From: Albidovulum sp. bin36
Lineage (GTDB): Bacteria > Pseudomonadota > Alphaproteobacteria > Rhodobacterales > Rhodobacteraceae
NCBI GenBank assembly: GCA_002238565.1
Contig: MPMP01000015.1
Coordinates: forward strand, 1-64,000
Reading direction: 5' to 3'
Length of the DNA stretch: 64,000 bases
Part shown: positions 44,030 to 53,575 of the stretch, in pieces
How the letters are laid out: each line of letters begins with the position of its first letter
Numbering within the stretch: position 1 is the first letter of the stretch
Notes under the pieces: model-generated
Told to the model about the DNA's origin: nothing
What the model saw: the letters and a program-made list of their open reading frames with translations, nothing else
The model's database searches: none
Made by a program: the position numbers and the translations under genes

Positions 44030-45655
44030 TTGAATTCTAGAATCGCGCCGACCGCCGCGCTCGCGTGCGCCGTTCTGTTCGCCGGCCACGCCGCCGATTC
44101 GCAGATCCATCCAATGACCGGCGAGAAACTGGCCGAGAATCAAACTTTTGTTTATCGCCTGCTCGACGAACCCAGCTCGATTGATCCGCAAATCGTGGAA
44201 GACGTTTCCGGTTCCGACATTGTCCGCGACCTGTTCGAAGGGCTGCTGAATCAGGATGCCAGCGGCAATCTTGTTCCCGGAGTCGCTACGCACTGGGAAG
44301 TTAACGCATCCAAGGATCGCTACACGTTCTTCCTGCGCGACAATGCGAAGTGGTCGAACGGCGAGCCTGTCGTGGCCGGCGACTTCGTCTTTGCCTGGCG
44401 CCGCGCCGTCGACCCCGAAACCGCCTCGCCATACGCGTGGTTCATGGAACTGATGTCCATCGAAAACGCGCATGCCATCATCAAAGGCGAGATGCCGCCC
44501 GAGTCCCTTGGCATACTGGCCCTCGACGAATTCACTCTTGAAGTGAGGCTATCCCTGCCGCTTCCCTATTTCGCGCAAATGGTTACGCACGCTACGACGT
44601 TTCCCGTTCCCGCCAAGATCATTGCGGCTCATGGCGACCAGTGGACAAGGCCCGGCAACATCGTTTCCAACGGCGCATTTGTTTTGCGGGAGCATGTCCC
44701 CGGCGAGCGTTCGGTTCGAGTTCGCAACCGCCATTACTGGGACGCCAGGAATTCGATCATCGAACGCGTCGAGGCGCTTGTAATCAACGACGATAGCCTG
44801 GCGCTAACGCGGTACTTCGCGGGCGAGCTGGATCGCACGGCGGTTCCCGCGGGCCAGTTTCCGAAGCTGAAGACGGAATATCCCGATGAGGCGATCAGCT
44901 TCCCGCGACTTTGCACCTACTACTACATAATTAATATGTCCGAAAAAGGCCCGCTGCCCTTGAAGGACGCGAGAGTGCGGCAAGCCCTTTCGCTCGCGAT
45001 CGACCGGAGCATCATTACGAAGAGCATTCTCGCGGGCGGGCAAACCGACGCCTACAGCTTTACGCCGGGCGCCACCGCAGGATTCGAGCCTCCGCTCCTC
45101 GCTTCCGGGCTAATGTCGCAGGCCGAGCGCGATCGGATTGCGCGCGACCTTTTCGCCGAGGCCGGGTTCGGCGACGAAAATCCCCTTGAATTCGAGTTGA
45201 GCTACAACACTTCCGAAGGCCATAGGAAAATCGCGGTTGCGATCGGACAGATGTGGAAACAGAAGCTCGGCGTAAAAACCGCTCTTCGCAATATGGAATG
45301 GAAGACTTTTCTCGAATCCCGGAGCAACCTGGACTTCGATGTCGCGCGAAGCGGATGGTGCGGCGACTACAACGAAGCCTCGACTTTCCTGGATCTCATG
45401 ACAACGGAATCCGGCTACAACGACTCCAGATACTCGAACGAAGAAGTCGACCGGCTCATGGCCGAAGCGAAGCTATTGGATGATCCGACAGCCAATTATA
45501 CGCGCGTTGAGGAAATTATTTCCACGGACGCGCCGATTATTCCGATCTACCATTACGCCGGCGTATTTATGCTCGGCTCCGATGTAGGGGGATGGCCCAT
45601 CGGCAACGTAGAACAGACCTGGTATTCCAAGGATTTGTACAAGATTGCGGAATAG
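44030..45655 (+). CDS. Oligopeptide-type ABC transporter, periplasmic binding protein (OppA/DppA, family 5)
   Basis: Periplasmic receptor for peptides or similar. Signal peptide within the first 25 residues (AALACAVLFAGHAADS). Family-5 features: LLDEPSSIDPQIVEDVSGSD, IVRDLFEGLLNQDASGNLVP, GVATHWEV, YTFFLRDNAKWSNGEPVVAG, GAFVLREH, VRNRHYWDA and RQALSLAIDR. The start is taken as TTG 44030 because AAAGGAGGG lies 7 bases upstream and the signal peptide follows directly; an ATG at 43955 would bury the signal. Length 541. The permease genes follow after 36 bases. Confidence 0.88.
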   Translation: MNSRIAPTAALACAVLFAGHAADSQIHPMTGEKLAENQTFVYRLLDEPSSIDPQIVEDVSGSDIVRDLFEGLLNQDASGNLVPGVATHWEVNASKDRYTFFLRDNAKWSNGEPVVAGDFVFAWRRAVDPETASPYAWFMELMSIENAHAIIKGEMPPESLGILALDEFTLEVRLSLPLPYFAQMVTHATTFPVPAKIIAAHGDQWTRPGNIVSNGAFVLREHVPGERSVRVRNRHYWDARNSIIERVEALVINDDSLALTRYFAGELDRTAVPAGQFPKLKTEYPDEAISFPRLCTYYYIINMSEKGPLPLKDARVRQALSLAIDRSIITKSILAGGQTDAYSFTPGATAGFEPPLLASGLMSQAERDRIARDLFAEAGFGDENPLEFELSYNTSEGHRKIAVAIGQMWKQKLGVKTALRNMEWKTFLESRSNLDFDVARSGWCGDYNEASTFLDLMTTESGYNDSRYSNEEVDRLMAEAKLLDDPTANYTRVEEIISTDAPIIPIYHYAGVFMLGSDVGGWPIGNVEQTWYSKDLYKIAE

Positions 45656-45691
45656 CTGTCGCAAAGTGAATCGGAAAACGAATATCGCGCT

Positions 45692-46615
45692 ATGCTAGCC
45701 TATGCGGCGCGGAGGACGCTTCTTGCAGCTCCGACGCTGCTTGTACTGATCGTTCTGTGCTACGTGCTCATGTATTTCTCACCGGGCGGCCCGTTTACGG
45801 CGGAGAGGCCGCTCCCGCCTCAAGTGCTAGCCAACATCGAGGCGAAATACGGGCTGGACAAGCCATTGCACGCCCAAATCTGGGACTATGTCGTCGCAAT
45901 AGTCACGCGGTTCGATTTCGGGCCTTCGTTCGTCTACAAGGACAGAAGCGTCAACGAAATAATCGCGCAAGGCTTTCCGGTAACCTTGACTTACGGCTCA
46001 ATTTCGTTCGTCGCAGCAACATTGGTCGGCGTTTCTCTTGGCGTACTGGCGGCCGTCAGGCACAATACTCTATTGGACTTTATCGCCGTCGGAGCCACGT
46101 TTTCGGCTCAGGCGCTTCCCAATTTCGTGATGGCGCCGATTCTCGTTATCGTCTTCACCTGGCAGCTGGGCTGGCTGCCCGGCGGCGGCTGGTCGGGCGG
46201 AAAGTGGGAATACATCGTCATGCCGGTAATCGCGCTTTCCACTTCATTTATGGCTTCAATCGCGCGGATAACGCGCTCGTCGATGCTTGAGGTTCTAAAC
46301 TCGGGCTTTATCCGAACCGCCCGGGCGAGAGGAATCTCGCCGGCAGCAATCCTTTGGCGCCATGCGATGAAACCGGCGATGCTTCCCGTAGTTTCCTATC
46401 TTGGCCCGGTCTTCGTCGCAATGATCACCGGCTCTGTACTTGTCGACCTCTACTTTTCAACCGGAGGCATCGGGCTTTCGTATGTCAATGCGGCCCTGAA
46501 CAGAGATTACGCCGTGATGCTGGGCGTGACCATACTCTACGGATCTCTGACAATCGCATTCAATCTGCTAGTGGATCTGCTTTACGCATGGCTTGATCCG
46601 CGCATTCGCTACTGA
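45692..46615 (+). CDS. Oligopeptide-type ABC transporter permease (OppB/DppB)
   Basis: First pore subunit, 307 residues. The N-terminal YAARRTLLAAPTLLVLIVLC segment is the OppB opening. TARARGISPAAILWRHAMKP is the contact loop and TGSVLVDLYFSTGGIG follows as in DppB. It lies directly upstream of oppC-like, 6 bases away. There is no obvious ribosome site before the ATG, so translation may be coupled to the upstream gene. Confidence 0.9.
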   Translation: MLAYAARRTLLAAPTLLVLIVLCYVLMYFSPGGPFTAERPLPPQVLANIEAKYGLDKPLHAQIWDYVVAIVTRFDFGPSFVYKDRSVNEIIAQGFPVTLTYGSISFVAATLVGVSLGVLAAVRHNTLLDFIAVGATFSAQALPNFVMAPILVIVFTWQLGWLPGGGWSGGKWEYIVMPVIALSTSFMASIARITRSSMLEVLNSGFIRTARARGISPAAILWRHAMKPAMLPVVSYLGPVFVAMITGSVLVDLYFSTGGIGLSYVNAALNRDYAVMLGVTILYGSLTIAFNLLVDLLYAWLDPRIRY

Positions 46616-46621
46616 ATCCAA

Positions 46622-47551
46622 ATGATTTACGGCAAGGCGAGAGTTGAACGAATCGCTGATCGAATCGCGGACGACGGATTTGCCAAGGGCCGTTCGCTCT
46701 GGCGCGACGCCGCCGGAAGGTTCTTTCGAAACCGCGCCGCGACGGGCGCCTTGGCGCTTCTCGGGTTCATTATCGCATTCTCGACAGCCGGCTCGCTTCT
46801 TGCGGTTTGGTCGAACGAGGAAATCGACTGGAATGTTCTTGCCGATATTTCCGGCGCGGGCCAGCCGTCGTTCGCAAACGGGCATTTCTTTGGCGTCGAC
46901 AGTCTTGGACGGGATCTTTTCGCGCGAACGCTCCAAGCAACTCGAACCTCGCTCGCGGTCGGAATTATCGGCGCCTCGGTGGCGGTCTTCATCGGTACGT
47001 TCTACGGAGCCGTTGCCGGATTTGCCGGCGGATTCCTGGATAACCTGATGATGCGGGCGGTCGATGTCCTGATAGCCGTACCTAGCATGTTCATCGTCAT
47101 ACTTCTCATGGTCATGTTCGAACGCTCGCTTGTCATGCTGTTTGTCGGCATCGGAGTTGTCAGCTGGCTTGACATGGCGCGCATTGTCCGCGGCCAAACG
47201 CTTTCCCTAAAGAATAGGGAGTTCGTGGAAGCGGCTCATGCGACCGGCGTAAACTGGCTCGGCATCGTTTTTCGCCATATCGCGCCCAACCTGCTCGGAG
47301 TCGTCGTCGTCTACGCCACGCTTCTTGTTCCCTCGATAATTCTGGTTGAAAGCTTCATTTCCTTTCTGGGGCTTGGAGTGCAGGAGCCGGACACCTCGCT
47401 CGGCTCATTGATTTCGGAAGGATCCTCGACGATCATTTTTGGAACCTTATGGCAGTTCGCCGCGCCGATCGCGTTCTTCCTAGCTCTTATCGCGAGCCTC
47501 TATTTTATTGGCGACGGCTTGCGCGATGCTCTGGATCCGAAGGATTTCTGA
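46622..47551 (+). CDS. Oligopeptide-type ABC transporter permease (OppC/DppC)
   Basis: Second pore subunit, 309 residues. It has the OppC N-terminal cytoplasmic segment (SLWRDAAGRFFRNRAATGAL), HFFGVDSLGRDLFARTLQAT, and the contact loop EAAHATGVNWLGIVFRHIAP. The ending SLYFIGDGLRDALDPKDF is the family C terminus. The ribosome site is weak; the ATG at 46622 gives the usual length. Confidence 0.9.
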   Translation: MIYGKARVERIADRIADDGFAKGRSLWRDAAGRFFRNRAATGALALLGFIIAFSTAGSLLAVWSNEEIDWNVLADISGAGQPSFANGHFFGVDSLGRDLFARTLQATRTSLAVGIIGASVAVFIGTFYGAVAGFAGGFLDNLMMRAVDVLIAVPSMFIVILLMVMFERSLVMLFVGIGVVSWLDMARIVRGQTLSLKNREFVEAAHATGVNWLGIVFRHIAPNLLGVVVVYATLLVPSIILVESFISFLGLGVQEPDTSLGSLISEGSSTIIFGTLWQFAAPIAFFLALIASLYFIGDGLRDALDPKDF

Positions 47552-48039
47552 TATGATCGACACGGCGGCAACAGCGATATTCCGCGCGTCCGCCTAGTTC
47601 TCCGCAATGGTTGGAGCCTGAGAACATTGGAACGATACGGTACGAATTTCAATCTGGAAGGAGTGCGCATGCTGCGCGGACCACGCCCGAAACTCGGCGC
47701 TAAAAATGCCGGCGAAGACGTTTCAACGGCCAAAATTCGCAAGGCGGCCGCGCAATATTTCGACTCGCGCACCCGAATCTTTCGGAATTCTTCGTCTCTC
47801 GAAACTGCAGCCGCGGCGACGGTCGAAGAAATCCGGCATTTATTCCGATGATCCCCCGCATTGACTCCTCGCATACGCCCCGCCTTCGCCGCGTCGGGAA
47901 ATCCGCTCTGATTCTGCTAAGCTTCGTAAGAACGCGAAGATGTCCAACGAATGTCGCGCGGAAGAGCCGCTGGAAGGGAATCCATTTTGATCTCGCGCGA
48001 AATTGTCTCTCGGCGCGCTCATTGCGCGGCGGATGCTAG
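47552..48039. other. Intergenic region within the peptide-importer cluster
   Basis: An unusually long gap (about 490 bases) between permease and ATPase genes of one importer. No recognised gene. An open frame at 47627-47851 has no known motif. It may hold a second promoter or a decayed gene. Confidence 0.4.
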
Positions 48040-49893
48040 ATGCCAATACTGTCCGCCCGAAACCTGTCGGTGCAGTTCAAGACCGGCGACGGACGCGTAG
48101 ATGCCGTCAAATCGCTGAATTTGGAAATTTCGGCGGCGGAATGCCTAGGCATTGTCGGCGAAAGCGGCTCGGGCAAGAGCCAAGCGTTTCTCGCCTGCAT
48201 GGGATTGCTTGCCGCCAACGGCCGCGCTTCGGGGTCGGTCCTGTTCGACGGCAGGGAAATTCTGAATATTCCGGAGAAGAAGATCAATAGCATTCGCGGA
48301 AACGAGATCGGCATGGTTTTCCAAGACCCTCTGGCATCTTTAACGCCGCATCTTCAAATCGGCCGGCAATTGGAAGAAGCTCTCCAGGCCCACACGGAAA
48401 TAGCGGGCGCAGAATCGAAAAAAGTCTGTATCGAGTGGCTCGACCGCGTACGAATTCCCGAAGCGGCGCATCGCTTCAGCCATTTTCCTCACCAGCTTTC
48501 CGGCGGAATGAGGCAGCGGGTAATGATAGCGATCGCGATGATTTGCCGCCCGCGCCTGCTAATCGCCGACGAACCGACGACATCTCTCGATGTAACCGTG
48601 CAAGCCGAAATTCTCGACCTAATGGAGGCAATCGGCAAATCCGAAGGCACGGCAATTGCCCTTATCACCCACGACATGGGCGTTGTCGCTCAAATGTGCG
48701 AGCGAATAGTCGTCATGCAAAAGGGCGAAATCGTCGAACAGGGATCGCCCGAAAGCATATTCCATTCGCCCGGGCAGGAATATACCAAAGCGCTTCTTGA
48801 CGCGGTCCCGCATTTCGACAAGCCAAGGAAGGCCGCCGCCCGCCGAAAAACCTCCGCGAATCCCGTGCTTGCCGTTCAGGGACTCAAGGTGCACTATCCG
48901 TTCCGTCGAACGAGATCGCTGCTTGGCCGCGCTTCGAAGCTGAAAGCGGTCGACGGAATCAGCTTCTCCGTCCAGCCGGGCGAAACGCTTGGCATCGTCG
49001 GCGAGAGCGGATGCGGAAAATCGACTCTGGCAAGATCCGTGCTTCAGCTTATCACTCCGACCGCGGGCAGCGTCAGCTGGCTAGGACGGGAATTAGCCGG
49101 GCTCAGCAGGGCGAAATTGAAACCCTTCAGGAAGGAATTGCAAATCGTCTTTCAGGACCCCACCGCCAGCCTCGACCCTAGAATGACTTTGGGAGCGACC
49201 ATAGGAGAACCGCTTGCGGTTTTCAGACCCGGCATGAACTCCAGGGACCGGCGGCGCGCAGTCTTGGCGGCAATGGAAAAAGTAGGCCTCGAGCCAGGCT
49301 TGCTGAATCGTTATCCTCACGAACTGTCGGGAGGGCAGAACCAGCGCGTCGGCATTGCCAGAGCCATGATCAACGAACCTAGGCTTTTAGTTTGCGACGA
49401 AGCGGTTTCGGCGCTCGACGTTTCCATACAGCGGCAAATCGTAGATCTATTGAAGAATCTGCAGGAAGAATTCGGGCTAGCCATGATTTTCATCAGCCAC
49501 GATCTCGCTGTCGTACGGGAAATAGCGCATCGCATACTCGTACTGTATTTGGGCCGGGCCGTTGAGTTGGCCGATAGCGATGCGATTTGCGAAACGCCTC
49601 TGCATCCCTACACGCGATCCTTGATTGCTGCGATTCCAGTGCCAGATCCCCGAATTCCCCGAAAGCGTCCGGTCGAATGCCGCAGGGGCGACCTGAACTC
49701 GGTTCTAGAGCCGGGCGCCGCGCTGCGATTTCTGCCTTCGAAATTGGAATCCGACGGAGCATCCTACATTCCTAAGTTTCTTGAACCGTTACCGGGTCAT
49801 TTCGTTGAGGAATTCGATTCAATCCATGATGATCAACGCACGCTCGCAACCGGTGTGAAATCGGATTCCGGACGCAAGCAATTCCCGCGTTAG
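48040..49893 (+). CDS. Oligopeptide-type ABC transporter, fused double ATPase (DppD-DppF type)
   Basis: Both motor subunits in one 617-residue protein. The first half (residues 1-265) has Walker A GESGSGKSQ, signature LSGGMRQRVMIAIAM and Walker B LLIADEPTTSLDV. The second half (about 280-560) has GESGCGKST, LSGGQNQRVGIARAM and LLVCDEAVSALDV. Each half ends with the C-terminal peptide-transporter region (HPYTRSLIAA in the second). The first Walker A ends K-S-Q instead of K-S/T-S/T, and the second Walker B has DEAVS rather than DEPVS. Fused DppDF/GsiA-like ATPases are known. The remaining C-terminal 40 residues look unstructured. Confidence 0.9.
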   Translation: MPILSARNLSVQFKTGDGRVDAVKSLNLEISAAECLGIVGESGSGKSQAFLACMGLLAANGRASGSVLFDGREILNIPEKKINSIRGNEIGMVFQDPLASLTPHLQIGRQLEEALQAHTEIAGAESKKVCIEWLDRVRIPEAAHRFSHFPHQLSGGMRQRVMIAIAMICRPRLLIADEPTTSLDVTVQAEILDLMEAIGKSEGTAIALITHDMGVVAQMCERIVVMQKGEIVEQGSPESIFHSPGQEYTKALLDAVPHFDKPRKAAARRKTSANPVLAVQGLKVHYPFRRTRSLLGRASKLKAVDGISFSVQPGETLGIVGESGCGKSTLARSVLQLITPTAGSVSWLGRELAGLSRAKLKPFRKELQIVFQDPTASLDPRMTLGATIGEPLAVFRPGMNSRDRRRAVLAAMEKVGLEPGLLNRYPHELSGGQNQRVGIARAMINEPRLLVCDEAVSALDVSIQRQIVDLLKNLQEEFGLAMIFISHDLAVVREIAHRILVLYLGRAVELADSDAICETPLHPYTRSLIAAIPVPDPRIPRKRPVECRRGDLNSVLEPGAALRFLPSKLESDGASYIPKFLEPLPGHFVEEFDSIHDDQRTLATGVKSDSGRKQFPR

Positions 49894-50255
49894 CCCTTGG
49901 CCGGCGCATGTCGAGCCAATGGCATTTCCGTAATGAATCAACGTCGTTGCCCTGATCGTCGAAGCACTGGCGCACTTGACCGAACCCGGCATTTTCTGAA
50001 CACTCCATCGGGCCATCGCGCGGCGCGCCTCGTTTCGATTGCCGGGCGACCGCGCGAACGCAACTCTAGTGCGAATTTTGTCGGCATCCGGGGCGGCGAT
50101 TCCTCGTCCGGAAGGCGCGGGGCAGCCCGTATCGCCCGAATTCGCCGCGACGCGGACAATCCGCGAAAAATCGGGCCTCGGCATCCGTTGGTGGCGTACG
50201 CGCTGTGTTATGGAATGTTACACAGCAAGAGGCGGGTACCCGGAAATACAAGCGT
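49894..50255. other. Convergent intergenic region, no gene recognised
   Basis: Lies between the ends of the peptide-importer ATPase and the enolase-family gene. Open frames here lack motifs. No strong terminator hairpin was found in either direction. Confidence 0.35.
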
Positions 50256-51353
50256 TCACGTCCGAACTTTCCTTAGTTTCTCATAGTCTACATAGACTCC
50301 CAATCCGGGCGATTCAGGCGGCGACAGCATCCCGGAGACAACCTGCACAGGTGTTTTGACGATATCTGCTGCAAGATATTGGCTGGTGATACTTGCGTCC
50401 CAGTCGAGTTGTTCAACTATGGCTGAGATGTGGGCGATCGCAGCGCTTCCAATCGACGACTCTGCAACTTTTCCGGCTATATTCACACGCATCCCGAACC
50501 GGCTCATGAGCCGGCTCGCCGCTACCAAATTCGCGATGCCGAACTTAAGAGGCTTTAGACTTCCTCCCGCAGCTGCTGCGGAATCACGGTGCCTGCGTAT
50601 ATCCTCAATGCTACGGAAGCCTTCGTCTGCGGCAATTGGAACAGCTGAGGCTTCCGAGCATTCCCGCATGTATTCTAGATTTGACCTGGAAACCGGCTGT
50701 TCGACAAAGTCGAGCCCGGCAGCGCCGGCGCGTCTGCAAAAATCAATTGCATCTTCAAGGCAGTATCCTTCGTTTGCATCCGCCGACACGCGCGATTCGG
50801 CGCCCGCGCTTTCGCGAACGACCCTGCAGCGTTCGATATCTTCAGAGACCTTGGCCGACCCGACTTTAACCTTGAACGCCTGCATCCCGGCATCCCTGGA
50901 CTTGCGAACCTGCTCAGCCTCGGATTCATCGCCATGCGAAGACAGCAGCTGTATGACCGCGACCTCGCTTCGAACCTTGCCGCCGAGCAATTCGAACAGC
51001 GGTAATTCCATTCTCTTTGCCGCCAAATCGACCAAAGCCATTTCCACCGCAGCCTTAGCTCCCGGATTGCCGTAGATCGCACCGCCGATTTGCGCGGAAA
51101 TTCCTTCGATTGATTCAACTTCCTTTCCGGCCAGGCGATCAGAAATATATGTTGCCGCTGCAACCATTCCCGGCAATGTTTCGCCGGTCATCAGCGGCGC
51201 CGAAGCTGCCTCCCCCCAGCCTTCGTTTCCTTCCCCGTCGCTCGCTCGAACAATGAGGTTGCAGGAAACCGTGATTAAATCTCCGGACATTTTCATCGGA
51301 CTGGCCAGCGGCAAGGCGACTGCGATAGGCTCGATATCGAATATTCTAAACAT
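50256..51353 (-). CDS. Enolase-superfamily enzyme (muconate cycloisomerase / mandelate racemase type)
   Basis: Abstracts a proton next to a carboxylate using Mg. The residues expected of the muconate-lactonising subgroup are visible: KxK at 161-163 (AFKVKVGS), metal ligands Asp192 (SADANEGY), Glu218 (DFVEQPV) and Asp243 (IAADEGF), and Lys267 in SLKPLKFGI on the other side of the barrel. The N-terminal capping domain (GWGEAASAPLMTGE) is complete. Length 365. It is the last gene of the large minus-strand cluster, about 95 bases after the CoA-transferase gene. Muconate or aminomuconate-type substrates would fit the RidA and ACMSD-like neighbours, but dipeptide epimerase or other activities remain possible. 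Confidence 0.85.
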   Translation of the reverse strand: MFRIFDIEPIAVALPLASPMKMSGDLITVSCNLIVRASDGEGNEGWGEAASAPLMTGETLPGMVAAATYISDRLAGKEVESIEGISAQIGGAIYGNPGAKAAVEMALVDLAAKRMELPLFELLGGKVRSEVAVIQLLSSHGDESEAEQVRKSRDAGMQAFKVKVGSAKVSEDIERCRVVRESAGAESRVSADANEGYCLEDAIDFCRRAGAAGLDFVEQPVSRSNLEYMRECSEASAVPIAADEGFRSIEDIRRHRDSAAAAGGSLKPLKFGIANLVAASRLMSRFGMRVNIAGKVAESSIGSAAIAHISAIVEQLDWDASITSQYLAADIVKTPVQVVSGMLSPPESPGLGVYVDYEKLRKVRT

Positions 51354-51447
51354 GCGCTAATGGACGAAGCTAATTCAGAGGCAAAAGCGCGGCAGCGGAT
51401 ATTCGGCGAAATTTTCGCCGCGGCGACTCGTTGCCGGAGTCTCCGGT

Positions 51448-52656
51448 CTAGAGGACGCCATCGCGCCGATATTCCTCGATCGTCGCCTGGTCAAGCTTGA
51501 GCAAATCCGACAAAACTTGTTCGGTATCCGCTCCAAGAGCCGGCGGCGGGCGTTCTATTGACGCTGGCGTATCGCTAAGGGCGAATGGTATTCCCAGCAT
51601 TTTGATTCGGCCCGCTGTAGCGTGCTCGATATCGACGACCATATCGGAAGCCAGCGACTGAGGATCATTCAATGCGGAATTTACGTCGTTGATCGGACTG
51701 CATGGAATCTCCTGCCTCTGCAAAAGTTCAATCCAATGCGCCGTACCCCGCGTTTTCATTATGTCGCCGATCCGTCTATCGATCGCCTCGCGGTTCCGCA
51801 CGCGATCTTCATTCCGCTTGAACCGGGAATCGTCGGACCAATCCGAACGGCCCAGGCATTCTGCGAGTCTTCGGAATTGGCTATCGTTTCCTACCGCAAG
51901 CGCAATGCTTCCGTCCGAACACGAAAACGCACGGTAGGGAACTATGTTGGGATGCCCGTTTCCGAATCTGCCGGGATTTCTGCCACTTACCAGATAGTTT
52001 GAAGCAACGTTGACCAGCATGGAAAGGCTTGTGGAATGGAGAGACGCGGAAATTTTTTGCCCGCGCCCCGTCTTTTCGCGATAGTTCAGCGCGGCAAGTA
52101 TGCACATGGCCGAATACATTCCGGTACATACATCGACGATTGCCACGCCCAGCTTTACCGGCTCGCCATCCGCCGCGCCGGTAATGCTCATCAATCCGCT
52201 CTCCGCCTGCATGAGAAAGTCGTAGCCTGGCATGCCGGCGCGCGGGCCTTCGGGGCCGTAGCCTGTAATCTCGCAATGAATCAGCTGCGGCGCCTCTCGC
52301 TCACGCCACTCCCTGGTGAAACCCCATTTTTCGAGAGTCCCGGATTTAAAATTTTCGACCAGAACATCGGCTGAACAAAGCAATGACTTGAGAATTCCTT
52401 GTCCGCGTGGATCCTTGAGATTAAGCGTTATGCCCTTCTTATTTCGATTGACTCCGAGAAAATACGCTGACTCGCTTCCGGCGAACGGCGGTCCCCAATC
52501 GCGCGTATCGTCACCTTTTCCGGGCTGTTCAACCTTGATGACTTCCGCTCCGAGGTCGCCGAGATTCATCGTGCAGAAGGGCCCGGCAAGTATTCGGCTC
52601 AGATCGATGACGCGGATGCCGGAGAGGGCTCCGGGCCCAGCCGAACCAACATTCAT
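51448..52656 (-). CDS. Class III CoA-transferase (CaiB/BaiF family)
   Basis: Moves CoA from one acyl-CoA to a carboxylic acid via an Asp-bound anhydride. The start ALSGIRVIDLSRILAGPFCT then MNLGDLGAEVIKVEQPGKGD is the family signature. Catalytic Asp146 is in GMPGYDFLMQAESGLMSITG, and the end has EQVLSDLL. Length 402. Its ATG overlaps the stop of the crotonase gene (ATGA), so activation and hydration or hydrolysis of the CoA ester are produced together. Confidence 0.9.
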   Translation of the reverse strand: MNVGSAGPGALSGIRVIDLSRILAGPFCTMNLGDLGAEVIKVEQPGKGDDTRDWGPPFAGSESAYFLGVNRNKKGITLNLKDPRGQGILKSLLCSADVLVENFKSGTLEKWGFTREWREREAPQLIHCEITGYGPEGPRAGMPGYDFLMQAESGLMSITGAADGEPVKLGVAIVDVCTGMYSAMCILAALNYREKTGRGQKISASLHSTSLSMLVNVASNYLVSGRNPGRFGNGHPNIVPYRAFSCSDGSIALAVGNDSQFRRLAECLGRSDWSDDSRFKRNEDRVRNREAIDRRIGDIMKTRGTAHWIELLQRQEIPCSPINDVNSALNDPQSLASDMVVDIEHATAGRIKMLGIPFALSDTPASIERPPPALGADTEQVLSDLLKLDQATIEEYRRDGVL

Positions 52657-53537
52657 GATTTCGCTGATTTTGGGGGCGCCATGTTTTCATCGGCGGCGAG
52701 TCCTTCCAGATAATCCTGGACGACCGCGCGGTTTCGTTCCCGGAATTTTTGGAAATCAGGCTTCCTCTTTTCCAGGAAGGCATTCATGCCCTCCATCGCT
52801 TCCTCCGAGCCCCAGACGTGCGCGAGCAGTTCCATGCCCTGCTGCCAGGACGCATAAAGCTCGTCGGACTCGTGATTTAGAGATTTTTTTGTTTGGCGTA
52901 TTGTCTGCGAACTAAGCGATTTGAATTTGGCGCACCATTCTTCCGTCGCTTTTCGCAATTCTGATTTCGGGACGGCTCTGTTAATCAGCCCGATGCGAGC
53001 TGCCTCCTCGCCGCTAAAGGTTCGGCATAGGAAAATCATTTCGCGGGCAAGTCTCTCGCCAATCAGTCTCGGGAGATACTGGGTTGCTCCTACAGTCGGA
53101 CAGGCACCGACGCGAGCGCCTGTTTGCCCGAAGCGAGCGTCATCTGCGGCTATGACCAGATCGCACCAAAGCGCAAGTTCGTGTCCGCCGCCCATGCACC
53201 AGCCGTTCACCATTGCGATGACTGGAATCGGCAACCCCCGAATTGTCATGGCCAACCCTAGCATGCGATCATTCCAATGAGCGGCGTTGACCCAGTTCAA
53301 ACGCTTCATTGCAAAGAAATCGCCGCCAGCGGAAAACGCCTTATCCCCGGCCCCGGTTACAACCGCGCAGGTAATGGAGGGATCGTTGCGAGTCGACCGG
53401 AACGCGTCAATCAGTTCATCAAGAGTCTGCTCGCGAAAGGCATTTCGAACCTCGGGCCTGTTGATGGTAACCCACGCGACGTGATCGCGGACTTCATATA
53501 ATATTTCGCCGTACTTAGTTGTATTCTGCTGGTTCAT
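52653..53537 (-). CDS. Enoyl-CoA hydratase/isomerase (crotonase), BadI/MenB-like
   Basis: Crotonase-fold enzyme acting on a CoA thioester. The oxyanion-hole segments are GDKAFSAGGDFFAMKR and NGWCMGGGHELALWCDLVI. The start EILYEVRDHVAWVTINRPEV then RNAFREQTLDEL and the GQTGARVGACPTVGATQYLP loop resemble BadI (ring-opening 2-ketocyclohexanecarboxyl-CoA hydrolase) and MenB more than classic hydratases; the loop lacks the usual catalytic Glu pattern. ATG 53537 has GGAGGT 5 bases upstream and gives 294 residues. Ring opening of a cyclic CoA ester is an attractive guess. Confidence 0.87.
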   Translation of the reverse strand: MNQQNTTKYGEILYEVRDHVAWVTINRPEVRNAFREQTLDELIDAFRSTRNDPSITCAVVTGAGDKAFSAGGDFFAMKRLNWVNAAHWNDRMLGLAMTIRGLPIPVIAMVNGWCMGGGHELALWCDLVIAADDARFGQTGARVGACPTVGATQYLPRLIGERLAREMIFLCRTFSGEEAARIGLINRAVPKSELRKATEEWCAKFKSLSSQTIRQTKKSLNHESDELYASWQQGMELLAHVWGSEEAMEGMNAFLEKRKPDFQKFRERNRAVVQDYLEGLAADENMAPPKSAKS

Positions 53538-53575
53538 TGGCACCTCCATATTCAGATATTTGCATGCTCGCCGCC

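Noticed and set aside
43955..44030. ATG start at 43955 for the peptide-binding protein
   Set aside because: It would place 25 extra charged residues before the signal peptide, whereas TTG 44030 has an ideal AAAGGAGGG ribosome site.
42950..44030. A complete DarT/DarG toxin-antitoxin pair
   Set aside because: Only a degraded macro domain is visible; no DarT-like ADP-ribosyltransferase frame was found on either side.
47627..47851. Small open frame in the peptide-importer gap as a real gene
   Set aside because: No motif, unusual amino-acid composition and no convincing start; left as intergenic.
52529..52783. Overlapping minus-strand frame across the CoA-transferase/crotonase junction
   Set aside because: A shadow in the third frame; the ATGA overlap of the two real genes explains the region.
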